A DNA stretch of 64,000 nucleotides from positions 57,014,385 through 57,078,384 of the forward strand of contig CM044315.1 in the NCBI GenBank assembly GCA_024291935.2, written 5' to 3'. Below, piece after piece: positions 36,335-47,523 of the stretch (positions within the stretch are counted from its first letter, which is position 1; the number at the start of each line of letters is the position of its first letter). Origin of the DNA: Okapia johnstoni. Lineage: Eukaryota > Chordata > Mammalia > Artiodactyla > Giraffidae. The position numbers and the translations under genes were made by a program. The notes below the pieces were generated by a model. The model did no database searches, had not been told where the DNA came from, and saw only the letters and a program-made list of their open reading frames with translations.

Positions 36335-36864
36335 TGACACTGAATAATAGAGTGTGAACCCAAAATGCCTGCTCACATTCACAGGCACTAACTATGAGAA
36401 AATACCAACAGCAGAGGAGCCACGGGGATGCCATTTATGGATAAAAGCTATTTATGAGAATGAGAAGCCTCAGAGTGGGATTATTACTCTTGTTAGGTCC
36501 CTCTGAGAAGTAAATTAGGTGTTTGAGTAGGTAGATACAATTCTTTTCTATTTCTATGTTACATTTACTGCAATGACAGTAATAATATGCCACCCTTGGC
36601 TTCCAGAGGGGACTTTCTCAACTCAAGGAACTGAGCCCTTCTCTGTGAAAACTGCTGTGCCAGGCTGTGAGAGACACAAAGGCTCAGGTCATACTCTCCT
36701 TGTTTCTAAGAAGCTTGCAAGCCAGGGGTGACAGCACAGCACATATATAGATAGGTGTGCAAACTTCAGTGCAGGGAAATATGCCAGATGAGCATTTAAT
36801 CAGTAACTGCTATGTAGGAATGTGATTGAGGGAGGGGGAGGAGTTGCACTGAGTCCACCTGCAG

Positions 36865-36990
36865 TTATTCATTTATTCATATGTTCATTAATTCATTCAT
36901 CCATTCAATAAACATGCATTGCATACCCTTAAGAACTTCCATATGCCAAACCCTTCAAATAAATCAACGGATAAATCAGGATCCCCAATT
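36865..36990 (+). repeat. Probable L2 fragment
   Basis: ATTCATTCATCCATTCAATA followed by AACATGCATTGCATACCC. Confidence 0.4.
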
Positions 36991-37087
36991 TAAAGTCTAA
37001 TGATAAGAAATTGGAATGATCAATTTCAGTTGGTAGAGTTGGATTGCACCCTTGGGTTATCTGTCTTTTGGACAATCTACCCAAAGC

Positions 37088-37210
37088 CTTGGAGAAGAGA
37101 ATGGCTACCCACTCCAGTAGTCTTACCTGGAGAATTCTGAGGACAGAGGAGCCTGAAAGGCTACAGTCCATGGGGTCACAAAGAGTCGGACATGACTGAG
37201 TGATTAACAT
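37088..37210 (+). mobile_element. BovA SINE monomer
   Basis: TTGGAGAAGAGAATGGCTAC to GACATGACTGAGTGATTAAC, sense; no tRNA-like head. Confidence 0.9.
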
Positions 37211-37479
37211 ATACACGCACTGGTGATTGGGAGTAGATTTTAGAATAGGATGTTTTAATGTTTAAAGATCACTGAGTGTTTTTCAGAGTTCAATACCAGA
37301 TGTTGGCCTTATTAGCACTTTTGTCAAATAGAGTTAATCACTCAGGAAGCTCCTAAAATATGTTTCCAAAAATAATTATAATATGATAAAATTTTAGACC
37401 TGAGAAAGAATCAGTTAGTGATCAGTTTTACTAGTCTTTTAATACAATGGTTTTGTTTTCACTTAAGGGCTCCTAAATA

Positions 37480-37720
37480 TAGTTATCATTATCATCAACA
37501 TAATCATCATCATCATATCTTGCAAGAATACCATGAGGCAGGTACTATTACTATCTCCATTTTATAGATGAGAAACCTGAGCCTCAGAATGGGTGACTGT
37601 GTAATGGCTTACAGTGATCACATATAGCAAGGGGGCAGAGCTGGGATCTGGGTGCCACCCTAGATCCAGCAACTCAAATGCTCATGCTGGTTTCTACCTA
37701 GCTGTGTTATTCCCTTGGGA
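37480..37720 (+). repeat. MIR SINE
   Basis: ATGAGGCAGGTACTATTACT, TTTTATAGATGAGAAACCTG and GGGGGCAGAGCTGGGATCTG are the classical MIR text. Confidence 0.75.
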
Positions 37721-38729
37721 AATATGGATCTAATACTCACTTTTAATATTCATAAAGACATAATAGACATTGTGAATTTTTTTAAAGCAGTTCACTGTGA
37801 TAAATATGTGTCTGCCCTACACTCAGTTTGGCAATATTGGTAATCTCAGACAAGTTAGAAGTATTGATTAGCAATTAGAAATATCTGCTTTTAACTAAAT
37901 TGGTTGTATAAGTACCTGTTCACAATAGGGGATAATCTTTGTGAGGAACCAGTACTTTATTGCAAGTCTCTAGTTTCCAGATGTGGACACTGGAACCTAA
38001 AGAGTTAGGCTAGTTATTCTGAAGAGATGCATTTGGGAGCTAAGAGGATCTGGTGTGTTGTAGCAGCTAATAAGAAAATGAATTGAGAACTCACAAATCT
38101 TAAACAAATAAACCAATGCAACTAGCTAAGAATATCTAATGGACCCAATTCATACTTAAAGTGCATTGGACACCATTTCTTCTTAAATAGTGAAATGTGG
38201 TATCAAATGGAGAGTAAATCTTGATACTGAATCCTGTCAACCTTACTTTTGAAATATCCATTGGTATTAAAAAAGAAATTCTAACCCCAAGGCAGTATTA
38301 TTTAAATGTGTGGAAGTTGGCAGCTTGCTGAAATGAGAACACAGAATGGGGAGTTAACTAGCAGTAGAGGTGAAAGGACATTCTTACCTCTTTTATATGA
38401 CGCTCTGGAACCTCCTCCTGACAGAGGGGGGAAAAAAAGATGTAAAAGGTTCTGAAAAGGTAAAGAAGGAATACAAATAATCCACTGCTGGTCTATCTAT
38501 ATTTAGGTACCAGTCAAACTGTTAACCACAATTCTGTCCTCTTCTGTCTATTCGCCATTTGATCCGGTGTTCTTTAAAGATTGTTAATCACTATTTAGTG
38601 AATAACAGCTAGACTAGGGCTCCTCCAGGACAAGGGCAAGTGTCTTCATATCTTGGTGCCCTCAAGTACTTAGAAAAGAAAGCTTAGGACAAATTAAGTG
38701 TGTGCCTATTGATTAAAGGGTTAAAGGAA

Positions 38730-38935
38730 GGTGAAGTCGCTCAGTCATGTCCAACTCTTTGGGACCCCTTGGACTGTAGCCCACCAGGCTCCTCCGTCTG
38801 TGAGATTTTCCAGGCAAGAATACTGGAGTGGGTTGCCATTTCCTTCTCCAGGAGATCTTCCTGACCCAGGGATTGAACCAGGGTCTCCCGCATTGTAGGC
38901 AGATGCTTTACCATCTGAGCCATAAGGGAAGTCCA
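38730..38935 (-). mobile_element. Bov-tA SINE with 15-bp target duplication
   Basis: Complete antisense copy (GTGAAGTCGCTCAGTCATGT to CATAAGGGAAGTCC) between perfect 15-base copies of AAAGGGTTAAAGGAA at 38715-38729 and 38936-38950. Confidence 0.97.
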
Positions 38936-39014
38936 AAAGGGTTAAAGGAAAGAAAAAATAAATAGCAACTGTATCCCCAGAACTGTTAAAAACTGTTAGA
39001 CTTCAAGGAGATGG

Positions 39015-39058
39015 AATGTATATATATTATATATATATAATATATATATATGCATATA
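39015..39058. repeat. (TA)n microsatellite
   Basis: Interrupted TATATA runs. Confidence 0.85.
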
Positions 39059-39574
39059 GTTTGGCACCTGTCCTTAAGGAGTGAGTGCCTAGTCTAGCTG
39101 GAGGGTAGAAATGAACACTTCTATTAAGTGTAACCTGCATGGCATCTTCTATAAGGGCAATGAAAAATCAGAAACAGAGGAGAGGAGGAGACAGGGCTTG
39201 GGATATTCCCTTGGCATGAAGAGGGTGTAGCTGGAGGGGACTATCAAGAAACTAGGTGTGTAAGGGGTGGTGGGTGGTGGAAACGGTGTATATGTGGGAA
39301 TACGGTGTTACCAAACCAAGGGTCTATTGGGCAGTATGAGTTATACTGGCCAAGTGGCCAGTTGATGAAACATGGAACAACCAGGCCCAGGGATTTAGGC
39401 TTGATGGAGCAGGGAATCTCTAGGGTCCCACTTGCTTTTCCCCCTGAAAGTTAAGCATAAATATAAATATATCCTTACACACACACAAAAAAAGGCAAAC
39501 ATTGTAACTTAATATGTGTTCCCTCTAAGTCAAATAAGATCCCAGGCTTTTGAAATGCACACTGTGGGTTTGCT

Positions 39575-39760
39575 TTCATATTCACTTATTTATTCATTCC
39601 ACAAAAGTTTACAGAGGACCTACTAGAGCTAGGATTTTGTTAAGCACCACGGGGGGTACAAAGATGAATAGCACTCGGTCCCTATCCCCAGGAATTTACA
39701 GCTCAATGGTGGAGGCAAACGTGTACACACAAGTCCTTGCAATAGGAGGTAAGAACGTAA
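39575..39760 (+). repeat. L2 LINE fragment
   Basis: TTCATTCCACAAAAGTTTAC, AGGACCTACTAGAGCTAGG and TACAAAGATGAATAGCACTC, then CAGGAATTTACAGCTCAATG follow the L2 order. Confidence 0.6.
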
Positions 39761-40160
39761 ACACAGGAATTGTAAGGGCTTAGTGCCTGAAGATATCAAA
39801 AGGAGGTGGTTTAGAAAACAAACAAGATTTTTCAGATGAGTTGCTTTTTAAATGAGGTTTAAAACTCCGATGGGGTAAAATGTATTCTTTTAGGGCAAGA
39901 GCCAGAGTTAAGGCTCTGGAAAACCTATGGAGTTGAGGGGATAATGTGGTAATGAACAGTGGCCTGATTTGGCTGGAGCGCAGTGTTCTTCAAGGGGTGA
40001 AGCGTGGGTATTTTGCTGGGTATTTGCCCAATAACGAGGCTGGGATCTGGCAGAAGGAAGCCCAGCTGAGACTTTATTCCTCATCTCCGTGCTTTGACTT
40101 AAGCATCTATTGGGTCCCTTTAAAAAATTCTCCTCTTTCCTAAAGAGAGTTCTAGCAGTT

Positions 40161-40170
40161 GGGGGCGGGG
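40161..40170 (+). promoter_or_regulatory. GC box (Sp/KLF-type site)
   Basis: GGGGGCGGGG at the left edge of the CpG island, a classical Sp1/KLF recognition sequence about 590 bases before the WLS ATG. Occupancy is inferred. Confidence 0.5.
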
Positions 40171-40415
40171 ACCATTTCCTAAAGTCAACGCGTAAGTTAA
40201 AGGTCTGCAAAGCTGCCCACGGGTGATTTAAATCTCGCACCAAAAGAGGAAACGTGTGGGAAGAGGAGTAGGGGGAACCCACTAAACAACAACATCAGCC
40301 CCCTCAACGATACCAGCTCCTGGCGGGACAGGCTGCCTGCCAGACCGGGAGCGGGACCCCGGCACCCGCCGGAGCTCAGAGCCCCGCACGGGCGGGCAAG
40401 GGGGAGAGGAAGAGC

Positions 40416-40430
40416 GGGAGGGAGGGAGGG
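40416..40430 (+). promoter_or_regulatory. G-quadruplex motif upstream of WLS exon 1
   Basis: Four GGG tracts separated by single A residues, on the coding strand about 320 bases before the ATG. It lies inside a longer GGAGGGAGG-type purine tract (about 40400-40470). Single-base loops are the most stable class of G-quadruplex. The purine tract could also bind Sp/KLF or MAZ proteins. Confidence 0.65.
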
Positions 40431-40474
40431 AGGAAGCGCGAGAGGGAGGGAGGAAGAAAGGGAGGGAGGCGGCG

Positions 40475-40482
40475 TCATGTGA
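40475..40482 (+). promoter_or_regulatory. M-box/E-box-like site TCATGTGA
   Basis: TCATGTGA is the core of the M-box recognised by MITF/TFE bHLH-zip factors, and it lies close to the probable WLS transcription start. An 8-base match occurs often by chance, so function is inferred only from position. Confidence 0.35.
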
Positions 40483-40499
40483 TCGCTTCCCTGCTCCTT

Positions 40500-40749
40500 T
40501 AAGCGTCCACAGGCGGCGGAGCGGCCACAATCACAGCTCCGGGCATTGGGGGAGCCCGAGCCGGCTGCGCCGGGGGAATCCGTGCGGGCGCCTTTCGTCC
40601 CGGTCCCATCCTCGCCGCGCTCCCGTACCCCTGAAGTTTTGCAGCGCTTGGAAAGGGGGCGAGGGAGAAGGGAGCGTGAGAGGAGAGGGAGCAAAAAGCA
40701 CACCCTAAAACATTTATTTCAAGGAGAAAAGAAAAAGGGGGGCGCAAAA
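40500..40749 (+). other. WLS: WLS 5' untranslated region (extent inferred)
   Basis: GC-rich leader before the WLS ATG, changing to purine-rich near 40655-40745. I see no ATG in it, so scanning ribosomes would meet the WLS start first. The WLS frame is open upstream for at least 68 codons, but only GTG/TTG-type codons could start it. The transcription start is not visible from sequence; the left edge is a guess based on typical mammalian WLS leaders of about 200-250 bases. Confidence 0.6.
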
Positions 40750-40855
40750 ATGGCTGGGGCAATTATAGAAAACATGAGCACCAAGAAGCTGTGCATTGTT
40801 GGTGGGATTCTGCTTGTGTTCCAAATCATCGCCTTTCTGGTGGGAGGCTTGATTG
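40750..40855 (+). CDS. WLS: WLS (Wntless) coding exon 1, first 35 codons plus one base
   Basis: Encodes the N-terminus of Wntless, the multipass receptor that binds palmitoleoylated Wnts in the ER/Golgi, carries them to the plasma membrane and is recycled by retromer. The translation opens MAGAIIENMSTKKLCIVGGI and continues with a hydrophobic stretch (about residues 14-35) that forms the first membrane segment; I recognise this as identical or nearly so to mammalian WLS. The full protein is about 540 residues, so this is only the start. The exon ends at a consensus donor (GTAAGT from 40856) in phase 1; the leftover G joins the next exon to make the following codon, alanine in human WLS. The ATG has A at -3 and G at +4 (strong Kozak), and no ATG occurs between about 40500 and 40750. 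Exon 2 is not in the window. Confidence 0.96.
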
Positions 40856-42352
40856 GTAAGTGCGAGAGCTGCAAACTTTTCCCCCTTTCTCTCTTTTCGG
40901 GCCCCTTCCCTCTTTGCCTCTCGGGCTACTTGTTACAGTATCACTGCCTTGCTTCTATGATCTAATTAGTCCGGCTATTGTGCTTAAGAAAGCAGAGCTC
41001 CATGGGGCTCCGTGGGGCACAATCCAGTCTAGTGGCTAAGAGAAAAGGAGGGGAAAAAGTTTTGGCCTAGTTTCAGTATCCACTTGAAAGGAAAGAGGGG
41101 GGTGGCGGGGGTGGGAATCTTAAGCATGGCGACGGATCGCGCGAGGAAGCGCTGGGTTACAAACTTGATTGCTGCTCCCCCCGGCTTTTTCCCGCGTTCC
41201 CCCCTTTTCCTCTCGGTTCCCTCCCAATCAGCTCCGGGAGGGCAACGTAATCGACTTTATTAGGAACAACTGAAGAGTCGGAGAACTGCGCCCGGCGCAA
41301 CCCCGAGCCCAGTTACTGGGCTGTGATCTCTGCATGTGTAAACGCTTTTGGTTGTCTCAGCTGGGGGTTGAGAGTTTGCATTTTGGGTCCAGACCTTCGT
41401 GCCCTCTGCTTCCTCGCCGCATCCCCAAGCTACCCCAGTCGTGGCCGTTGGCAAAGTCCGAGTCTGGGCTGGGAGCTTGGATGGGGTGAGGTTCGGTGGG
41501 AGAAAGTCCTCAGCCAGCGCCGCGGGAAGTTGGAGAGGTCGGAGGGAAAACGCGTATCAGAAAGGTGTTGCTTTTGGCCTCTCGGGAATCTCCCTTCCCC
41601 CATTTCTTAGAGCCCCGAGAGCCTGTGAGTCTGGAGCCCCAGGTCTTGCCCTGGCGCCTCGGAGGGCGGCCTCCGCCACAGCCCCCCGCAGGTGACAGCT
41701 TCCCCCTGGGAGACTTCCCCTGGCGTGTATCGCCCGAATCTCTCGAGCTAAACAGGCTTCCGGGTGAAGAAGATGGTTTCATGGACCTTCCACTCAGAAA
41801 ACTCCCTTCTTCTCTCTGTGTCTCCGTCTCCATCTCCATCCTCCCGCCCCTCCGCACAGTCGCTTTCCCCTCCCCCTCGAGATTCAGGACGTCCCGGCGC
41901 AAACTTCAGCGCCAACTTCGCCGCGGGTGCGGATGCAAGGCTTGGCTTCCTTATTTCGCAGATTTGTAAAACTTTGCGGAGTGGAGAGGCCACGGAGGGG
42001 CTTTCTGCGCGCGTCTCTTTTCCAGAGCCCGCGTGGTGCGGGTGTCGTCGTGGTTGTGAGCGCTGCACAGGCTTGGGCACCCCGAGTCGTGTGCGTGGCG
42101 TTTTGTCTCCAGGCTTGGGTTGGATGGGAACAAATGAAAGGGGAGTCTGGTTCTGTAAATCACTGTAACATCCAAGCTAACAGTTTAAACAAAGGAGAGT
42201 GAGTGAAGCTTTATCAAGGAGAGAAATTTCTAGAGGAGAATATGCCTTTCTCTGTGTACCTATCCACAAAGCAGAAAGAGGTTCCGAGTTTTCCAAGCTC
42301 ATATCCTCAGTTTGGGTCAAACAGCTTAATTTTTTTACTCTTGAAACCGCCT

Positions 42353-42385
42353 CCCCCCCCCCCCCCCCCCCCCCCCCCCACCCCC
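42353..42385 (+). repeat. Poly(C) homopolymer, 27 uninterrupted C
   Basis: Bases 42353-42379 are all C, followed by A and five more C. Located in WLS intron 1, about 270 bases beyond the CpG island. Length is likely variable and hard to sequence. Confidence 0.9.
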
Positions 42386-44837
42386 GATGAGCTCCTGTTT
42401 AGCTAAGTGCAATCTCCATGTTTCCCTGTATTGGATTTTTCGAGGCTCTTAATACATTCTCTACTGGGAGCTGAAGGCAGCCTTCCCTGTGCCCTCGCAG
42501 TGATTATGCAGCGGTTACAATTATACCTCTTGTCTCCCTTGATGAGCAGTTGCAGTTAGATGCCATTGGATCTTGTGTGATTTCAGTGGCAGACCATAAT
42601 TAAAATTTCTTGCACCTTGTGCTTTCAGAATTAAATTGGCCTATTATCCCTGTCTGACCTTCATCCTCTTTGAGGTTTTTGCACAAGCAGCGAACCATTA
42701 CACACAGTGCCCTGGTATTTGTTGGTGTGTGTTTCTTTTTCCTTTTCTAAAGCTGATCTAGCCCAGTATCCACTGTTGTAGGTTTCTTAGAGCCCTTCTG
42801 AAACTGGCATCATTTCTGGAATCTTAATATGGAGGAGAAGGTCCAAGGGCACTCACGAGTGGCTGCTGGATTTGCCATAGGTTCAGAAAGGTTGTATGTT
42901 CAAAGAGAAGTTTGTTTGGGGTAAGCTGTGCCAAGGGTTTTTCCAGTAGAACTTGGTTAGTGACCGCACCTGGTAACAATCTCAAAAAGTTAGTGATAGG
43001 TCTAGATTTCCCCTCAATAAATGAACTACTTTAGTCCCAGCTTTCCTTGAACAAGACAACTATCTCTGTATAACACTTCTTGGGGAAAGTTGTGTAAGTT
43101 TACCTCTTACCTTTCCTCTTTCCTCTGTGTCCCTAGTTCTGGCCTGAAGGCTGAAAAGATCAGATCCATTTCATTGTAAACACTTTGAATAGTGGTTTAG
43201 CCTTTATCTCAACCACTTAAGAGACTGATTTTTTTTTTTTTTTTTGCTGTTAAATCTAAGAGCTTAGGTATGCTCCAAGACCCAAATATGGGAAATAAAT
43301 ATCAACAAAAGGTAAGTGATATGTTTTCCCAGCAAACTGGAAGGCAGGTGAAACTAAGCAAAGGATGGAACTTCAAGAAAGTGGATGAGTGGAATCAGTA
43401 GCTAAAGGAGCAGTGGAAAGTCTAAGTCCAGAAACCTTTGCTTCCTCCCTCCCCAGTAAAAGGAGAGCTCCTTCACTGCTCAACCCTATTGATCGGTAGG
43501 AAGTCAGGTGTCTTGGTTATGCAGTGTCTTTCTAATTCATTTGCAGAGGCCAAGTGAGAAAGTGAAATTTTCACTTTGAATTGGCCTTGGTATTTTGGTA
43601 TAATGTTCCTTTTTGATCACTGTTGTCCTAGATGAAAGGAAACATGCCTGCCTAGAAAGGGGAGGAGCTGAATGGCAAAGCTCCTTATTGTAAGGGTGTA
43701 AGTACACCACACATATATTCGCAAAACAAAAACCACCACCACCCCCAAACAATATTGACAAACCATGCACCTAAATTGGTGAGGAGGCACCTTTTCAGTT
43801 AACTAACAGGCTTCAGTCTTCTCATTGGTAGGTTGATAAGTTTAAGATTCCCTTCAGTTATGAAATTGTATGAATTTCTCAGTGCTTTTGAGAGTTTTAT
43901 ATGACATTCAGACCAGTGTTTGGTTATAGCTTTCTAGAATTGATGGGTGAAAATTTAAACACTAGGTAAAAAGGAAATAAGAGGTATCTTCCCCTATTCC
44001 CAACAACCTTCTTAGAACCGAGGTTTTTTATTTTGGTTTGTTTGTTTTTGTACTTGTTTTGTTTGTTTGTTTTGTGCCAGGGTCTATATACTGCTAAACC
44101 TTTAATGGGACTTTGCAAGAAGGCTCTGGGAAGCAATATCTTATATGGTAGAATTTGAGATGCTTAAGAATTCACTGAATTATGCCATGCCATGCTTTTG
44201 TACAAACTTTGAGCCTTTATAAAATCATACATTTGATTATTTTTTTATGTATTGAGAAGGTTTCCTAAGTGGATAACTTATTTTGTATTTAGAATTCATT
44301 TAAAAATGTAAGAACCCCTGAAGGAAAAGAAAATATTTTTAAAGATATAGCTTAATCTTTAGCCTTCTTAAAAATAAGCCTGCAGAAAATTTAAAAAATA
44401 ATTTTCCTTTGATTTCATGTTTGGTGAATTTTGTTCCTGGAGAAGCAGCTGCAGGGTGGTGGAAGGGGGGAGGGGAAGGAGACCATGTTCCCTGAAACAA
44501 GAGTGCAGCCGACTAAAAATCACGAACTTGATTCCCTGGTCTATTATGTGCAATTTGCTCAGCTTCAAATTAGTCATGTCTGGGGGATGTAATGGTTGGA
44601 AAATCGGGTCACCGTTCCCACCTGTTCTAAAGACTGGTAAGAGTATAAAAGATCAGGATTGGATGAATAGAAAATTATTGTATTGTTTTAAGCGTACCCA
44701 TAAATGGGAATATTCCAAACTTAAACCCAAATAAATATCAACAAACTGACCATTATTATTTCTTTAGGAAAGACTACTTTCTTTCAGAGGCTTACTATGT
44801 GAACAATCTTTCACTGTTTTTTATTGCTGAGAATATT

Positions 44838-44878
44838 ATGTGTGTATATATGTATGATGTACATACATATACACACAT
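44838..44878. repeat. AT/GT-rich inverted repeat (hairpin)
   Basis: The arm ATGTGTGTATATATGTATG (44838-44856) pairs with the arm at 44862-44878 apart from one extra TA, with a 5-base loop. Confidence 0.65.
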
Positions 44879-46124
44879 ATTATCAGTTTTCTCAGTTTTA
44901 ACACGGACTTACTACTGCTTTTCAAAGAGCTAGCCCATGTTTTTATGCTATTATTGTTTGAATAGGTACTGTGAATGGTTTTGATTATGGTCCATTCATA
45001 CGAATAGTTTTTGTTTCTGCTACTGTCATTTATTGGAAAGTGGCAGGATTTTAAGAAATTAAATGAAATTACAGTTATGCAAAGTGTGTAAGGGTTTGTT
45101 TCTCCGTGTATTAAGTTTTAAGCTCGTGTGGTATTTATTTTAGCATATATTAATAATGCAATACTTGGCAGTCCTGAGTGTTTGGGTATCTGTTGAGAAA
45201 AGAACTAATGAACCGACTTTTGGTTGATGTTACTCCACATTTTTCTGTATTTGATTCTGCTTTTTATTTTGTAACATTTCATATTTGACTAAGCTATGTC
45301 TTTTTTTTTTGGTTAACTACCAGAGTATCTAATATGATTGGTAGAAGTACTGTGCAACTTCAGAAATTCTTCTGTAAAGAGTGGAAAATCTTTTGTAGAT
45401 TGAAATTACATTATTTAACTTTTAAAAAACTAAGCTGTCTCCTTGGTTATTGCAACAAAATCAATGCTAGTGCTAACCATCCCTAATCATGCTTTCATCT
45501 AATCATTTAGTACAGGCTGTCTAGCCTTCGATTGGGACTTTCTCTTTTTCTTTTTCAGAGTAAGAAACATTTCCTTGAGATAATAGTGTGGCTTTGTAAG
45601 ATTTTGAAGTTCCCTGCTTGGAACCCAGACCTAGACTCAAAGTCTCTCCTAGCTGGTTGACATTTTGCAATAATGTGGCCTTTAAAAAGATTTTTTTTTA
45701 AATCCATGTAGACCGAGAAAAGATTCTAACCTTATCTTCCTCATAAAGATGTTTCTATGGAGATTTAGAATTTGAAATTGTATGAAAGTCCTTTGCTAAG
45801 AGTTCATGAATGGTACCTGCCTAGTGTGCGAAATATTGGTTAGAGCCTAATGTGTGCCTAGGATAGGACTACAATGCTGACTGGTGCTTAGAAAAGACTG
45901 GATTTGAAGCCTGAGTAACATAGGGGAGCCAGAGGTAGAGTCGCTCTTAATCCAGGTTCACTAGCAAAAGATTTCTTACAATGAGGTTTCTAACATGATG
46001 ATAGCTCTCACTCATTTACGGAGAATTTGAGAGTATGTGAAATGAGAAGCCTTGTTAATTATGTCATCAAATAGCTGTATTAATATTTCATCTTGACATA
46101 AATATATTAACAATATAGATAATT

Positions 46125-46330
46125 TAATGTGTGTTAAATGTGCACTGTGTACCAGGCTTTATTTAATTTGATCCAAGAAAGCTTGCCATATTGATGCTGT
46201 TGTACTCATTTTATACATAAGTAAACTGAGATACAGAGAGGTCTAGTAAAATTGGTCAAGGCTGCCTATTAATAGCTAGTCAGGGTCAAAGCTAGGATTG
46301 GATCCAGTCAATCCAGAATAATCAACCATT
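46125..46330 (+). repeat. MIR SINE
   Basis: GTGCACTGTGTACCAGGCTT, TTTATACATAAGTAAACTGA and TAATAGCTAGTCAGGGTCAA match MIR. Confidence 0.7.
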
Positions 46331-47329
46331 AGGTGCTCCTGTGCCCACCTGCCAAAGCCTTGACTTCTTGGGCTAAATAGAAATGATTTGAATGCAAGCA
46401 TGCAAATACAAATAATTTCCCATTTTTAACCATTGGGTAACATGTTAAAGGAAAAAAAAATCAACTCTAATGATAAGTGAAATGGAGTCCAGCTGTACTT
46501 AATAAAGCAGAGCCTTGCCAAGCTAAAGGAGGACAACTTCTGGGAAGTACATATGCCAGCCCATCCAATTCGTTCAGGTTCTAACCAGCCCCTATAATTC
46601 TATGAATCATCTAGATGGCTGATAGGCAAGTTCATTAGCCACAAGGTGTTCGAGTTCTAGTACCTTAAGGAAAATTACTTGATTTTATTTTCTCTAGTTA
46701 GTGGTTTTAACATATTTAAACAGTTATAGGGGTCTAGGCTTTTTCAAAGGAAAAGGAGAGAATAAGTCAACTGAGGTTGTAGAGATTTTAGAGGGTGTGG
46801 TTTGACAGTGATAGCAGAGCAGTTGAAAGAAGAGCTTCATACTGAAAGTTGAAAATTCAGTTCCCCAAAGGATGATTTTTGTTTATATACACACCCATGC
46901 CTAATAATGAGGGCGTTTTAAACCAGAGACTTGCATGCTGATACCTTGAATAGGTACATTTTGTTCCTTGGAAAAAATGCTGATAGATTTTCTCTATTGA
47001 AAGATTTACTGCTCTCAGTTTTGATAGAGACTCTAAGAGATGATGGGAGACAGAGAGCATCGAGACACAAAATGATCATGTCTGTTTCATTGGTCTTGTG
47101 TTTTCTCAGAGGTGGTATAATGGTGGTGCAGTAGAACAGACAGGTGTTCCATATGTGGATATTTCCCAGAAAGAGTGTCCAGACAGGGATGGGAATCAAG
47201 AGGAGGATCTTGAGGCACTGAAGTTGTCAGACTTGATAGTGAAATGTTTTGCATTTTTCCCTTTTCCTTATAGGGCTAATCTAAAAGGATTGATAAATAA
47301 CAGAAAAGAGCAGCTGATATGTTTTAGAA

Positions 47330-47523
47330 CAGGGGTCCCCAACTTCTGGGATCTAATGCCTGATGATCTTAGTTGGAACAGATGTAATAATAATAGAATT
47401 AAAGTGCACAATAAGTGTAATGTGTTTGAGTCACCCCAAAACCATCCCCTCCCACCTGGCTCTGTGGAAAAATTGTCTTCCATGAAAACTGGTCCCTGGT
47501 GCCAAAAACACTGGGGACTGTTG
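47330..47523. mobile_element. Non-autonomous hAT-type DNA transposon with 8-bp target duplication
   Basis: The left end CAGGGGTCCCCAAC and right end TGGGGACTGTTG form imperfect terminal inverted repeats. The element is flanked by a perfect 8-base duplication TTTTAGAA (47322-47329 and 47524-47531), the size made by hAT transposases. Internal text (TCTAATGCCTGATGATCTTA, AAATTGTCTTCCATGAAAAC, GGTCCCTGGTGCCAAAAAC) is a known old mammalian element, internally deleted here. The open frames across it are not host genes. Confidence 0.8.

Larger units (their letters stand above)
1116..40139. other. Intergenic region 5' of WLS
   Basis: No host exon is recognisable in about 39 kb. Open frames are short and mostly fall in SINE, BovB, L1 or LTR sequence. 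In human the neighbour upstream of WLS is RPE65, so by synteny this should be part of the RPE65-WLS interval. Unannotated non-coding transcripts cannot be excluded. Confidence 0.7.
40140..42090. promoter_or_regulatory. WLS: CpG island promoter of WLS
   Basis: CpG-dense, GC-rich block surrounding exon 1 and the start of intron 1, in sharp contrast to the AT-rich flanks. It lacks a convincing TATA box, as expected for a widely expressed CpG-island gene, and is free of young SINEs and LINEs. Boundaries are judged by eye from CpG density. Several long open frames on both strands here reflect a shortage of stop codons in GC-rich DNA. Confidence 0.85.
42400..47321. other. Intron 1 stretch with few recognised repeats
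   Basis: About 4.9 kb with no Bov-SINE or BovB. I see a poly(T) run near 43231-43246, an inverted repeat at 44838-44878 and one MIR near 46125. The part at 42480-42770, with several TAATTA-type sites and no repeat character, is a candidate conserved non-coding element. Confidence 0.5.

Noticed and set aside
36125..36434. Serine/leucine or glutamate/arginine repeat proteins
   Set aside because: Translation of the (CA)n(GA)n microsatellite.
40197..40703. 168-codon antisense open frame across the WLS promoter, and overlapping frames at 40282-40530 and 40499-40762
   Set aside because: Low-complexity S/P/L/R-rich translations in a CpG island where stop codons are rare; no family recognised. Divergent non-coding transcription is possible, a protein is not supported.
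40546..40965. 139-codon frame that includes the WLS start, read as a single gene
   Set aside because: Its first codon is TTG, and it runs through the splice donor at 40856 into intron sequence. Only the part from the ATG at 40750 to 40855 is coding.
41399..42202. Multiple overlapping open frames of 90-157 codons on both strands
   Set aside because: They overlap one another in many frames inside GC-rich intron sequence, with no domain or splice logic.
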